From Epiperipatus broadwayi (Eukaryota; Onychophora; Udeonychophora; Euonychophora; Peripatidae): a DNA stretch of 64,000 bases. A program made the position numbers and the translations under genes. The notes beneath the pieces are model-generated. The model had not been told where the DNA came from, did not search any database, and was given only the letters and a program-made list of their open reading frames with translations. Within the stretch, counting starts at the first letter, position 1; each line of letters starts with the position of its first letter. This document shows positions 35,219 through 46,935 of this stretch, piece after piece. The stretch is taken from positions 930,001 to 994,000 of the forward strand of contig JAQFVV010012531.1 of NCBI GenBank assembly GCA_028023455.1. Reading direction: 5' to 3'.

Positions 35219-35243
35219 TGGCGCTTCCAACGTGTCGGGCTCG
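35219..35243 (+). promoter_or_regulatory. Primer-binding-site-like sequence (tRNA-Lys type)
   Basis: Starts TGGCGC, then CCAACGTG, then GGGCTCG, in the order of the complement of an animal tRNA-Lys 3' end (TGGCGCCCAACGTGGGGC), but with two extra T and an extra TC between the blocks. It lies 29 bp after the LTR end, where 0-5 bp is usual. Confidence 0.5.
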
Positions 35244-35394
35244 TTAACAAGAGAAACGTCCAGAGATCAGAGTTTTAAAAAAAAAAAAAAATTTAGTAAG
35301 GGTGGTGGATTTCAGATGGTGGTGGTATGTCAGTATTCTCGTAGGGAGGGTTATGAGTTCGAATATAAAATTAAAGAAAACAAAAGAATAAAAT

Positions 35395-35625
35395 ATGATT
35401 GAGGACGAAAGTAGCATGGAAAGCCCGGTGGTAACATTTAAAAACCCCGAGCGGTGTCAGTTACAAGAAATATTGAGAGCTATCGCTGAGCTCAAAGAAA
35501 TTGTAATGGAAGACCGTAAAGAAATAAAAGAAATGAAAGGCATGATACAAGAATTGAGGAAAGATGTGAATGAATTAAAAGAGAGGGAAAAGAATAGGAA
35601 CAATGAAAAAAAAAGGAAGTCATAG
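35395..35625 (+). CDS. Gag N-terminal region, coiled coil
   Basis: Starts MIEDESSMESPVVTF. From residue 20 to the end it is dominated by Glu/Lys/Arg with heptad-spaced Leu, Ile and Met (RAIAELKEIVMEDRKEIKEM), a strong coiled-coil candidate. The frame ends in a TAG at 35623, just after an A9 run (35606-35614). A shift back by one base within that run enters the frame of the downstream Gag domain, so this is the N-terminal part of one protein of about 336 residues, made either by -1 slippage or interrupted by an indel. Confidence 0.65.
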   Translation: MIEDESSMESPVVTFKNPERCQLQEILRAIAELKEIVMEDRKEIKEMKGMIQELRKDVNELKEREKNRNNEKKRKS

Positions 35626-36407
35626 ACCCAGCGGACCATAAAGTCAGTAAAGAGGAAGAAAAGACAGAAAACGAAGAGACAGAGCAGTTTACAGGGGAAA
35701 CTAAAGAAATCCCGAACAAGAAGGCTATACAAATAAACCGAGAGAAAGAGGTAATGGAAAGAAAGCTCAACGAATCTGGAGAAGAAGAGTTCGATAGGGT
35801 CACGTTGGCGAAATTTATACACATAAAAACATTTAAAGGGGAAAGGGAGGAAAGCCCTTTTGACTACTTGGACAGTCTAGGTGATTTTTTCTACGTCCAT
35901 AAGTCGAAAGAAAAAGAGAAGATCATAATAGCAACGAGCCATTTGAGTGGTTCCGCTAGGGAATGGTGGAAGGCGGTAAATTACAAACCCCCTACATTCC
36001 AAGAATATCGAACTATGATTTTGCGAGGGTTTTGGAGCGTGGAGAAACAAGAAACCATACGCATGAAGATATCGCAAGAAAAGTATAAAGCGGACAAAGA
36101 CGGTACGTACAGTCAGTTTTTCCAATGTCAAGCGGCAAAATTGAGAGCCTTGGAGGCATATCCGATGGATCAATTCCAGATAGTGCGAACTATCAGATTT
36201 AACCTTCCGTCAGGTGTGCAACGTAAGTTGGCCGAAAACCGTCGGCTATCCATTGAGGAAGCATTAGAAATATTACAAGATATAGAATGGGAGGACCAGG
36301 GGGTAGGTGGAGAAAGTAAAGTTAGATGGGAGAACTGTAACGAACCCGCGAGTACGAGTAACTATAACCCCAAGAAAAGTTGGGACAAGTCACCTCGGGG
36401 CAATTAA
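35613..36407 (+). CDS. gag: Retrotransposon Gag, capsid-like domain
   Basis: The frame is open from the A9 run, with an internal Met at 35754. It contains the Ty3/gypsy Gag (retrotrans_gag) signature: FKGEREESPFDYLDSLGDFF, then IATSHLSGSAREWWKAV (the A-x-x-W-W motif), FQEYRTMILRGFWS, and a later FNLPSGVQRKL block. There is no CCHC zinc knuckle before the stop, so the nucleocapsid part is lost or absent. It stops at 36405-36407, 42 bp from the 3' LTR. Gag assembles the particle that packages element RNA; pol functions must come from elsewhere. No entry or envelope gene is present. Confidence 0.85.
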   Translation, partial: KEVIDPADHKVSKEEEKTENEETEQFTGETKEIPNKKAIQINREKEVMERKLNESGEEEFDRVTLAKFIHIKTFKGEREESPFDYLDSLGDFFYVHKSKEKEKIIIATSHLSGSAREWWKAVNYKPPTFQEYRTMILRGFWSVEKQETIRMKISQEKYKADKDGTYSQFFQCQAAKLRALEAYPMDQFQIVRTIRFNLPSGVQRKLAENRRLSIEEALEILQDIEWEDQGVGGESKVRWENCNEPASTSNYNPKKSWDKSPRGN

Positions 36408-36448
36408 AGTTTTTTTTTATTGTTTTTTTTATATGACAAATGGGGCAA
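36408..36448 (+). promoter_or_regulatory. Gag 3' spacer with polypurine-like tract
   Basis: A T-rich spacer, then GACAAATGGGGCAA immediately before the TG of the 3' LTR. This is the position of the polypurine primer for plus-strand synthesis, but one C interrupts it. Confidence 0.5.
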
Positions 36449-38093
36449 TGAGCTGATATTTTAAGTCAGCTCATATATATATATAAGCTCACATATTTAT
36501 AATTTCGTCATAGATATTTTCCGAAGTTAAATAGTTTGTAAAATAAAAATTAACAAATGATTTTAATTTAATGGGAAGGGTAAAATCTTAAACTTTTATT
36601 TTTGCTATAGATTTGAGCAAAAATTTTTTTAAAAAAAAAAAAAAAAGATAAAATATAATTTATTGTCAAAAATGTTAAAAGTGTTTAATTAAAAGGGAGA
36701 AAACTCGAGAGATAAAAGGGTGGGGGAAAGAAAACAAAATTAGATTGTTGGTAGTAATTAGACTCTATTGTTGAAACTTTCACAAACTAAAAGTATTTGG
36801 TTAATAATTGCTGTTACGCTAATTAAAAAGAAAAAAAAGATAAGAGAAAGAGAGATAAAATCGCTTTTAGAGTAAGTCAGTTGACTTGAGAGACCAGCAA
36901 GGACAATAAAAAAAAAAAAAAAGAGAGAAGCTGTGCTCCGAATCAAAAATTATTATAGAAATTTATTTTGCGGACTCTTTTCAAATGCATAGCGGCTAAA
37001 GCTATCAAAACCTTCCCCTTTGGGGAATTGGCCGCCACTCCATCTGAATGAAGCTACCGAAAGAGTCAAGGAATGGAAAGAAATGTATATTGCTAGCCGG
37101 ACAACCAAAGGAACACCCATGGACACACCAGAATTCTCATATACAAGGACAAAGGCACGACAAATGGAATGTGAATCTATGAAAGTCAGGCCACTTCGCT
37201 CTGATCGATCAGGGTAATTATAAACTTTTCAATTAATGGGAACTTTAGTTAAAGCGTAATAGAACTTTATTTTTGATTTATCTTTCGTTTGTTATATTTG
37301 TTACGAATGTTTCAACAATAGAGGTGGGGAAATAAATTTATTTAATATTGTAAACTATTTATGTTAATTCTCGTTAAATATTTTTATGCAATATTGGTAT
37401 GACTGTATATTAAATTATTTAATATCTGTTCGATCTAGAGGGTAACAACAGGGTGGGGTATAAAAGTGCGCTGCCAAGCAACAGAGAACCTTAGGGCGTT
37501 ACTTGCTTGTTAGCAGAAAATAAGGGAAGTGTTGAAAGTATAAGAAAACGAAAGACACTTATACGTTCATTTTAAGTTTTTTGCAAGTTATTTATTTACC
37601 AAATAAAGTGGGGTTTAAAAATAAACTTCAGGAAAGATTATATACTATAAGTCACCTTTGTATACACGCCTGCTAGAATCCGCAGTGTTAGTGTCGGCGC
37701 GAGTAAATCCATGGTAGATATTTGGGAAGAATACTTAGAAAGTTAACAGTTTGAAAATCAGAAATTGTAAGTCAGTTCTCTCTGGATCGGGCAGAAATAT
37801 AATGTTATTAATAATAATAATAATAATAAAGGAAAGTAATTTTTTGTACCCAACGTATATTTGAATTCTTTAATTATTTATAATAATTAGTTAGTGTCCT
37901 TAAGTGAAAACCCCTGTCAGATTATAAACAAAATTTGTAATCGGTGAATCGCCGTTCGAAAATAAATAAGACCAGGTTTACGTAAAGCTTCGTGGCCAGG
38001 TTCCAAGAGAGAAATCCTTGGTGGCGCCCTCGGCGGCGATTCTAATAATTAAGATTCAGTTATTAGGGGAAGGAAAAGAGTTGTAGTGTCACA
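36449..38093 (+). repeat. 3' LTR
   Basis: 1645 bp. Differences from the 5' LTR: one more TA in the first microsatellite, changes in the A-runs near 36640 and 36910, GTCACC for GTCGCC near 37650, one more AAT in the trinucleotide run near 37812, and one T fewer near 37840. Outside the simple repeats I see about one or two substitutions. Confidence 0.95.
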
Positions 38094-38097
38094 ACAT

Positions 38098-41000
38098 ATA
38101 TATTAATTATTTGTAAATAATAAATAATCAGATTATATGTAACTTTACATTTGTTATTATATAGCTTAGTTTATTTACATAATTTTAAATGAAGGAATGA
38201 ATGTGATTTATTGATTATATATATTTACAGAATAAATGTTAAGAATCACCATTTAAATATTTAGAAGATCAAAATCAAAGTCCACCCAAGCTTTAGTTTA
38301 AACATTCTCTAAATATGAAACGAACACTAAGCTTCAGTTATTTCCTGTTTAGTCATATATTAATTGTTGAATTTATCAAAGGTTGCATTTTTACTAGAAT
38401 AAAGAATATTTTTTAAGTAACTTAAATATCTCTGTATTAGTTTAAAATATACAAAAAAAAAGCATTTTCAACTATTAAATACAGGTTAGATATTCACAAA
38501 TATTTTTATTTTTGTTCTATTTGTTATCAAAAATACAGAGCTGATATGACTGATATTAATTCATTATTTCGTCTAATTCTTGTGTGTATAAATAACAAGA
38601 AAGCTTCCAGATGTAAGTCAAATGCCTAGAATTCATATTTTAATCATGGTACAAAAATAATAAAAGTAAGTAAATAAAATTTATTACAGAAAAGTAAATA
38701 ACAAAATAAAAATAATTGTGTGGTCAATTCTTATGGTGTCACAAAATGTTTGAGCACTCGAGCAAAAAAGTTGAGCACATCAGCTACATTTACATGAACA
38801 AACTTTATTTAAATTTTTCTCAGCTGGGAACTGATTCAGAAATCTTTGGCTCATAAGCATATGATCTATCCTTGTGCTAAATTGGACAAAGTATATATAA
38901 CAATAATTATAAGAATGGAAAGAATATTAATATTAATAATAGACTTTTTTAGTAATGAAATATAGTAATAACAAGCACCGACATAAGTTAAATAACTGTG
39001 AAATTACTTCTTTCCCCTACACAACATATTATTGGCTCTAATTTGACAAGAAAACATTACAACAATTAGCTGTGACCATCTAAGTAAATGCGAGTAAAAC
39101 ACCATTAATCTGAAATTTCTTATTTCAGAATTTTTTTGGTTTTGTAAGGATTTATTATTTCAAGAATAGATTTTTTAAATTCCTTATTATAAATCCAAAC
39201 TCTATTAACCTAAAACAGCTACAATGCAGTATTGTAATGTTAATGCTACAATTGAAATTTGATACTACTCCCAAGTAAAATATTTTTAGGTTCCAAATTT
39301 GATTTTTTTTATTATAAGCATTATTTACAATAAGTATTAAAGCATTATGATAAAGCAAAATAAAATAAAAAACAATGATGCAAATAATGGAGAAATAAAA
39401 TTACTTTAATTTATATCACTCTCAAATGGAATGTGTTGATTGCTTTCTTTTAGTAAAAGAATGATCCATATAAAATAACCATGGACTGTAAATAATGGAA
39501 AACTAAAATTACTTTTGTTTATACCCATTCTCAATTGAGATGTATTGATTGTTCTTTTTTTTTTTTTAGAAAAATAATCTATTTTTATAATAGCATTAAT
39601 TATAATAAGAATTATAATATTTGTTTAAAAAAGTTGGGAAAAAATAGTGATAAATTGCAAAATATATTACTTCTGTTTAGACTACAAGTGGTGTGAGATA
39701 CTGCTAAACCTGAAAAGAAAGACATAAAACTAACACTATGTGAGCTAAATTCAAACTAATTTAATTTTTGGAAAGTACTGACATATCAAGGTAGGTACTG
39801 AGAAGGACACTTGTTCAATTAACAGAATTATTTGAAATTAAGATATTTGAATATTTATATCGAAATCATTTACTTGTTGTAGCCATTATAGGCTAAGATA
39901 GAATAAAAACACAAGCAGCTCAATGTGATTAGATTTAATAATTTATAGGTATTTACTGACCTTTTTTCTTCAATTTTATTTGCAAATATGAGTACAAAGT
40001 AATTTATTTATTATAATAGTTTAAAGATTATCTTTGAAATTTTGTTTGGTTACTAGAAACTTCTGAATAATAGATAACCCATTAACTCTACCGATAAAAT
40101 AATACTTTTTAAATTGCACTCTTCTCAAATGAGTGCAATTATATATATATATAACAAACTTTAATTAAAAACAAATACAAATATGATGTGTGAAAATATT
40201 TGTTTGCAATTCCTAATTATAATCAATTGGAAGATATACATAAAACAAATAATTCAAGTTAAAAACAAATATGTGAGAAAGTGGTACAAAGAAGTAAAAT
40301 TTTAATTCCTTTATTTATCAATTTGTCTAATAAATCAAGGGAAGTGCTACATTGATGTCCATGATTCGCACAAAGTATAACTTCATAACAAAGTAATCCA
40401 GTTTACATTTATATACTTTAATTTTAGAAATTACAAGCAGGTAATTATTATATCTGTTTAGAATAGTTTGTTCTAACAGATGTAGAGATATATTTTTAAA
40501 AATAAAGATTTCAGTTGTTTAAGCTAGGACAATTTCTGTGATTCTATATGGATATAAACAATAGTAATTGAGAAAAGTAGAGATGTTTTCGAAATGAGAA
40601 GTTGATAGAAGAAATAATGATAAAATTTGGGATGGGATGATACTGAAGACTTTTGAGAATACTATAGACAGTAAATAAAATAAACAGGAGGATATTCTAT
40701 TCTATTTGATTACATCTGAATTTTTATTTGAAGCACAACCGAATAAGTTAAAATTGTTTATTTTTGTCATATTATGAATCTAATATTCCAAAATGTTGTG
40801 ATGAAAAAAGAAGAGGACAATCATCATCGAGGACAACGAATAAATGAGAGATCATTCTGGAGAAATGGTTTTCATAAGATGATGAAGATCTAGTAAATAC
40901 ATAGGAAAAAAAAAACATTATTTAATATATATATTACACACACACATATATATATATTTCTACTATTGCAACGTAAGTCCCTTTTCTATACAATTATATA

Positions 41001-41269
41001 TATATTTTAATATCAGCTAAGTGACTGTTAATTAATAAGCCCAGGTAATTTGTATCTACATATCTGATGCTTTTCCAAATTAGTCAATAAGTACCCGCAG
41101 TTATTTAATTTGCCGTCAAATACGAGGAAATAAATATGTATGTAATAAACTTCAAAAGTTTTAATAATTAAAAGTTTTCAAAATAAAAGCAAAAGATATT
41201 TATAAATTACAGAAAATTAATAAGCACGTACTATTTTGATTGTATAGATATGGTTATTTATTTCTTCAG
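38098..41269. other. AT-rich intergenic DNA
   Basis: No gene. Around 39380-39560 two segments look duplicated (GGAGAAATAAAATTACTTTA / GGAAAACTAAAATTACTTTT, then CTCAAATGGAATGTG / CTCAATTGAGATGTA). A TA/CA microsatellite is at 40925-40960. Nothing else is recognised. Confidence 0.45.
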
Positions 41270-41446
41270 AATGTAGTTCTATTAGTATCGGATGAAGGGT
41301 TATCTTACAAAGCAGAAAATTTTAATTATAAATACAACAAAGCGTTTACTACTATGCAGCTGGTTCTGCGATTAATTTCTCCGTGTCACGAATTCTTCAA
41401 AGAAATAACACAATCTTATGTTACCGTCATCGATTCCCCTGTTTGA
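41270..41446 (+). CDS. Candidate coding exon, unknown protein
   Basis: TTATTTATTTCTTCAG ending at 41269 is a good splice-acceptor match. It is followed by 58 open codons (NVVLLVSDEGLSYKAENF ... FFKEITQSYVTVIDSPV) and a TGA. The segment is richer in CpG and less A/T-biased than the DNA on either side, as expected for an exon. No domain is recognised. A TE fragment or chance frame is possible. Confidence 0.3.
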   Translation, partial: NVVLLVSDEGLSYKAENFNYKYNKAFTTMQLVLRLISPCHEFFKEITQSYVTVIDSPV

Positions 41447-41554
41447 TGACTAACAATATAAGATAGTTCAAGTAATACAACATTAACGCGTTTATCAAGC
41501 ATTTCAAAAAAGTTAATGATACAGTTCATATATATATGTTTCAAAGTTAACATC

Positions 41555-41850
41555 TATTTAGATTATCGATACAGAGGTATTGCCGGCTATACTTACAATC
41601 CAGAGTTCGAATCTGAACTAAGTAAACTTCTTTTCAAAAGATTTAGACTTTTCCTCTCCACCATTCCTCCCATAGCTCCACTAAATGAACTTCTTTGGTT
41701 TGATAACTTTATGGTGTACTAATAACATATCCACATTCCATGCCAATGACCCAGGATTCAAATTTGAGGGAAGTGAAATACTTTTCAAAAGATTTAGGAT
41801 TTTTCTCACACATAGATAACCCATAGCCATCCCAATTATCTAGCTAATAT
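41555..41850 (+). repeat. Two diverged tRNA-derived SINE copies
   Basis: Two similar segments. The first has GAGTTCGAATCTGAACTAAG then CTTTTCAAAAGATTTAGA. The second has CAGGATTCAAATTTGAGG then CTTTTCAAAAGATTTAGG and CCCATAGCCATCCCAATT. The B-box-like starts and the shared body agree with the SINE at 46936. Confidence 0.45.
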
Positions 41851-44154
41851 TGATCATTAAATAGTCGTATTGCCATCCATAATTATAGAGCAAAACTAAT
41901 ATGAAAAAATATTAAACCTTCACCAATGGCAGGCCTGATAAAAACTGCTGTCTTTATTATTTTTTTATGAGAAGCTGAGGAGAGACTGCATTACTTTTTT
42001 GCCTATAAAAAATATATATTTGATGTTGATAATGTATTGGATGAGAGTTGATGAAGAAGATAAATTGCATGATAGATTCTCTAGATTTTAGTTACTATGT
42101 TAACTGAGAGCTTTATTTTGCAATGTAATATAGCTATAACATTTGTGGTTATTTGTTGTAATAATGAAGCTTGTCATATATCTCAAATAACTTATATAAA
42201 ATAACACGTACTTATTAATCCAGCAAAAAAATGTTTATAAGCCAGACATTTGAAAACAGAGTTGTAAAGATTCCAATCAAAATAAATTCACTCACGTTCT
42301 TCAATATTATTATTAAAAACTATGTACATCATAAAGGTCATTTAATTAACGTCAGTAAATGCTCACAAATGAATACAATGATCCAACTCCAAATAATAAT
42401 ACACAAAAAATCAATTGTGATCTGTTTATTCAAATCAACCCATAAACAACAAATATGTTTACATATATTTTGTGGTGATTCATTCATTTATTTACTTGGT
42501 GTATTATGATCCCACAATGTGATTTTAAATCTGGGCCAACAAAACCTTTTTCTTTCACAGAAGTTTTTTTCAAACAACATGCTCATGGCACCAGAAAATT
42601 TGTAGGCAAATGACACTTAACTACTCTTAGCTAAACAATAAAACAAGAAAAAAAATGTTAAAATTCTCACCATATGGATGTTTAACAACCATGGTGAGTA
42701 ATACCTTCTTCATCAGTGATGCATTCAAGGATAGTTTGAGAGACTTTTGTATGTAGTGAGCTACATAAAGGCTGATTCACCAAAGCATGTCTTCCATATA
42801 ATTATTGAATAGCAGACAAACTGAAATATATTTTAACTAATTGATGTTAGACGCAAGTTTCTGTGATGTTAATATTAGTTAGATAGTGGTCAGATGAATA
42901 ACCATTCTGTTTGCCTTGTGTGGTTTAGAGCAATGGTAGATTATTAGACTCTAGAGTATAATATTTTCAGATTGTTTCTAGTCCTGGCAATCTCAAGCAA
43001 CAAAGTTATCTGATTATTTTTTATTATATAATATTTAATACAATAAATTTTCTAATATTGCATAACTATAAGGATGGTCACCAACTCTTCATTTCCTCAA
43101 TACCATTTTACTCTCTTACCCATATATTTTGCTTATCAATCTTAACAGCACAAATCGCTCTGTTTTGTCATGTGATCTGCAGTTTTAGGTATTGCTTTTC
43201 TACTAACTTATCAAGCTTCAAATTCATAAGCAAGCAGTATTGGTACCTTTCTATCTGAATTGCAAATGCGAAATTCTAACAGTGACAGAAAGATACCAGC
43301 GTGTCTACTCCACAATTGAGAAGAGTGTTATAAACAATGAATACATGGCCTATTTTTGGCTTTTGAACAGATCTCTCCGATTTGGGCATTGAGTTTCCAG
43401 TCCAAGACCTAACCAATAACATATGTATATAAGTATACTTGCGTGTTTCATTTCTGTTTGATTAAAAAATTTTGAGAATATTATTATCGTTTGAAATATT
43501 TAAAGGTCAGAAAATGAGGTTAGCCCATTCTTTCCTGATATCTGAATTTGGTTTTTAAATGCGTTTTATTATAGAAATACAACTGAGATTTTTTAAAACA
43601 TGAATTAATAAATTATTTCTTTTATTACGGAACTAAAACGTTTTTTATCTTTATTAAGCAGAGTAAAAGTAATATATGCTGGAGATAAGAAATTGAAAAG
43701 TAGAGGAATATATTTTAAAAATAATAAAAGCGAAAAAAAAAACAGAGAGGGGAGGAGATAAATAATTAACATTTAAAAATGGTTACAAAAATCTTATAAA
43801 TAATTAATATACAAGTTAGTACATCAAACTACTATGATTATGATCTAAGATTCAAATCCAGGCTGTTAAAACCTTAACATATATGGGTATCTAACTATTA
43901 TTAAGTGAAAGTAGACGGATGCGAATGATGTATTGACTGAAAAATAAAACAAACACGATTGTAAAATGATATAGACTCCACTAGTGGAAGAGTGGGGTCA
44001 TATTTCTAGAGACATTCAAACCATAGTTGTTGCTATTATTATTGTATACATTTAGACTACGAATGACATAGTGATTTGCCTGTTAAGCTTGTACTTGGAT
44101 TAAAATCCAGATAAAACCTAGTTTTTTTACAATTAGCTGGGGATTTCTCAAGCA
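41851..44154. other. AT-rich intergenic DNA
   Basis: No gene. Possible further decayed SINE heads near 42925 (GAGCAATGGTAGATTATTAG) and 43840-43880 (CTAAGATTCAAATCCAGGC). The second half otherwise lacks features. Confidence 0.4.
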
Positions 44155-44169
44155 AACTTACAAATTTTT

Positions 44170-44268
44170 TTCTCATGTGTCATAGCGTCAGCCGGAAGCG
44201 AACCCGCTATCCCGGGACAACTGCTTGTAAAGCAGCCATCGCTGACCTCTCGACCACCAATGCTTGAC
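44170..44268 (-). mobile_element. tRNA-derived SINE with target-site duplication
   Basis: The minus strand reads GTCAAGC, then an 80-nt tRNA-like cloverleaf (44184-44263), then ATGACACATGAG and an A-run. Direct repeats AACTTACAAATTTTT flank it (44155-44169 and 44269-44283), which shows retrotransposition. The cloverleaf has an anticodon stem GCTGC/GCAGT with a 7-nt loop TTTACAA, a B box GGTTCGCTTCC and an acceptor GCATTGG/..GACGC with one mismatch. The variable region is long. It is closely related in ends and tail to the 30064 copy. Confidence 0.7.
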
Positions 44269-44283
44269 AACTTACAAATTTTT

Positions 44284-44894
44284 CAGATAGTAAATCGATT
44301 CTTAGCAGAAAAAAAATAAACCACAAGGTTTTCTCCCTAGAAATGAATATTCTTTAAGAATCTTTTCTCTTTGCAGACAAATTTGTTACATCAAACTGGA
44401 TAGATAAAAAATGCCATAGTTCATTGCTCGGGAATTCATGAGAAGTTGTAGCATCAGAAATGATCCACAGACTTTTAGCTGTAGAGCTGCCCCTCTGCAT
44501 TTAATTATGCAGGGTGCTTGATGGAATGAAAAGGTTAAAAAAGGTGATGCATAATGGCTTCGAGGATTGGTAAAATAGTGAGATAAGTTTATCAACATCC
44601 ATGAAAGATTATATTGAAAAATAAGACCTTTAAATTCGATTCGTATTTAATTGTTTTATTATTAATGCCCTTCTCCCCTCAATATATAAATTATGATGAA
44701 CATATAAATGATTTCTATATGAGGACAAAACAAAATAATTTAATAAAAATATTTATTGCAAAATTTCATAAGGTGGATATTAGTATGATTATATGTTAAA
44801 AAAGGCTGTTAAAACAATCTTTAAATAGCATATTTCAAGCAAAGATATTCTCCAATAACTCATTGCTACTAGAGAAACAATGAAAGAAAAAGAA
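44284..44894. other. AT-rich intergenic DNA
   Basis: No gene; short frames on both strands have no domain. The patch near 44400-44560 is slightly less AT-rich but unrecognised. Confidence 0.45.
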
Positions 44895-45075
44895 TTACTC
44901 ACAAGGCTTATTATTGGATGAGTAAAGTATTGAATATGGTTTTTATGCACAAATCTTCTTGCATCCATTGTTTACTAAGGTTTGTATTAGGTGATATTAC
45001 TGTAAGGAGAGTTTGCTTCTGTTTTAATAGCTTGTTCAAATATAGGAAATGGTAATCATGTAATGTTTTAATGGT
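44895..45075 (-). repeat. Family B fragment
   Basis: Reverse-complement family B blocks: TTTTTATGCACAAATCTTC, CATCCATTGTTTACTAAGG, ATTACTGTAAGGAGAGTTTG and a GGAAATGGTAATCATGTAAT end. Diverged. Confidence 0.55.
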
Positions 45076-46935
45076 TTTATACTCTAGCTAAATTATTGAA
45101 TATTTTATGGAGTTCTGTTGACTGCTCAGCCATTGAAGCTTTTAGAATGTGGTCTTTTAGTTTGAAACTTTATCACCTGATCTATATATAGTTGGATTTT
45201 TTAATTTATTGATTATTTTTCATTATCTTGTTTTTGCATGAACTTAGAATGTAAAATTAATGCATAATTCATGCAAATATTGAGGTACAATATCAGAGGA
45301 TGTTTCAGGAGTTCAAAAATTATTATGAGATTAAGAATACAAATTACTGTTTAAGTTATTTTTGTATCTCTTTAGTCCAATAAGTTGTTTTTATGGCTCA
45401 TTTTATCTATCATTTTTATCAAATGGTATCAAAAGTAAGTCTATTTGACTATGATTACATAACACATGATATTATAAAATTTTATCATGCATGTCATATT
45501 AATAATCCTAACATTGCTGCAAAGAAGTTAAAAAAAGCAGGATAGGTTATGTAAAAATACTGATTTGTAATTTAATGATTGTGATCATATTAATCACTTG
45601 ATATTTTGGGGGAAAATGATATGAAAGAAAGATGGAGAATTTTCAAATAACTTAAGAATGTCATTAAATGCACACCAAGAAGTTTAGTATGAGGAGTTTT
45701 TTTATGACAGAAACTGGGAATCAGTATTCAGCAATAGAATATACTAATGTTATAGCCAATTTTTCAGTAAATCAAGAATATAGTCTGAGATTGTTTCTAG
45801 AAACTATGAAAAATATTATTGTTACATTCAAGTTTATTATATTATAATCCTTTTCTTTAATTTTACAAATTTTTGATCAAATATCAAGAAACAAATTGCT
45901 TTACAGAAGATGTGTAAAAGACTAAGCTTTCTAAAAAAAATGTTATTTTAGATCCACCAATTTAAAGCTAGCAGGATTTAATTTTAGATGTTACTAAAGA
46001 CTTATTAACAGCTTCAGAACCATATATAATAGTTGCTCATCTGTTTCAGAAATAAAATTTATCAACTCTGATCTATGTAATTATAGCAAATACAAATCAT
46101 GAACCATAGTTACAGACTATCAGAATGGAAGGACTTAATAAAGACATTATTCAATCTCTCTCCTGGTTGAAATCTACAGATTCATTTATAATGTTTGTTA
46201 ATAACCGAGAGTACTTTTCTTCATTCCACTCTGTAGTTATTTGTTTTAAGCTTGAATAATCAATGGACATTAGATAGTACAGTGCTACAATATCTTTATA
46301 AACTGATTGATTTCTAGTTTTTGTCAATGAGAACTAGGATTCAAAGCTGAAATATTGAAACTTAATCCTTATTGACAAAAGCAAAAGCCAGAAAATGGTA
46401 AAAATTTTATAGCACTTTATTATCTGGTATGTGGTTATTATTCAAGCTTACAATAGATGGCGTTAGAGTATAGTAAAGAGAACTTTTCTTGGAAATAAGT
46501 GTAAAAAGATATGAAGTCATATGACCTATTTGTTAATAAGTTAAGTGTCTAAAATAATCCATATGTTAAATAAAAAAATAAATACCATAATGAAAGATTT
46601 TGTCTTATGTGATAGTTTAAAAGCTATTTAACAAAATTCTTCAGTATGAGTTCATGATTCAAATTGGGAATAATTGGATCATGATAAAGAGTCAGGAAAA
46701 TTGTAATTTTTATTTTTCAACATCCATTAAATCCAATTACAAATCTTTGATTGTATGAGCACAAGCTTACTATCTACAATACAAGAATATTAGCCGAAAT
46801 TATATTATGAATAGCTTTTAATATTACAAACAGTCAGAAGGTCAAAAAAGATTCATTACTACTCAAAAGTTAAAATATTCTCTTATAGATATTCAATGAT
46901 TCATTTAGTGTTAGCATATTCTAGTGAAAGAAGGA
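45076..46935. other. AT-rich intergenic DNA
   Basis: No gene or repeat recognised. Confidence 0.45.

Larger units (their letters stand above)
33549..38093 (+). mobile_element. Gag-only, non-autonomous LTR retrotransposon (Ty3/gypsy-type)
   Basis: Complete element: 5' LTR, primer-binding-site-like sequence, gag, purine-rich tract, 3' LTR. It is bounded by the 4-bp duplication ACAT (33545-33548 and 38094-38097). The internal part is only 1259 bp and encodes a coiled-coil segment and a capsid-type Gag domain. No protease, RT, RNase H or integrase is present: the gag stop is 42 bp before the 3' LTR. The LTRs differ almost only in homopolymer and microsatellite lengths, so insertion was recent, presumably using enzymes supplied by a related autonomous element. 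Confidence 0.9.

Noticed and set aside
35457-35824. Minus-strand open frames of 110-121 codons over the gag region
   Set aside because: They are antisense shadows of the A/G-rich gag sequence and consist of Phe/Leu/Ser runs.
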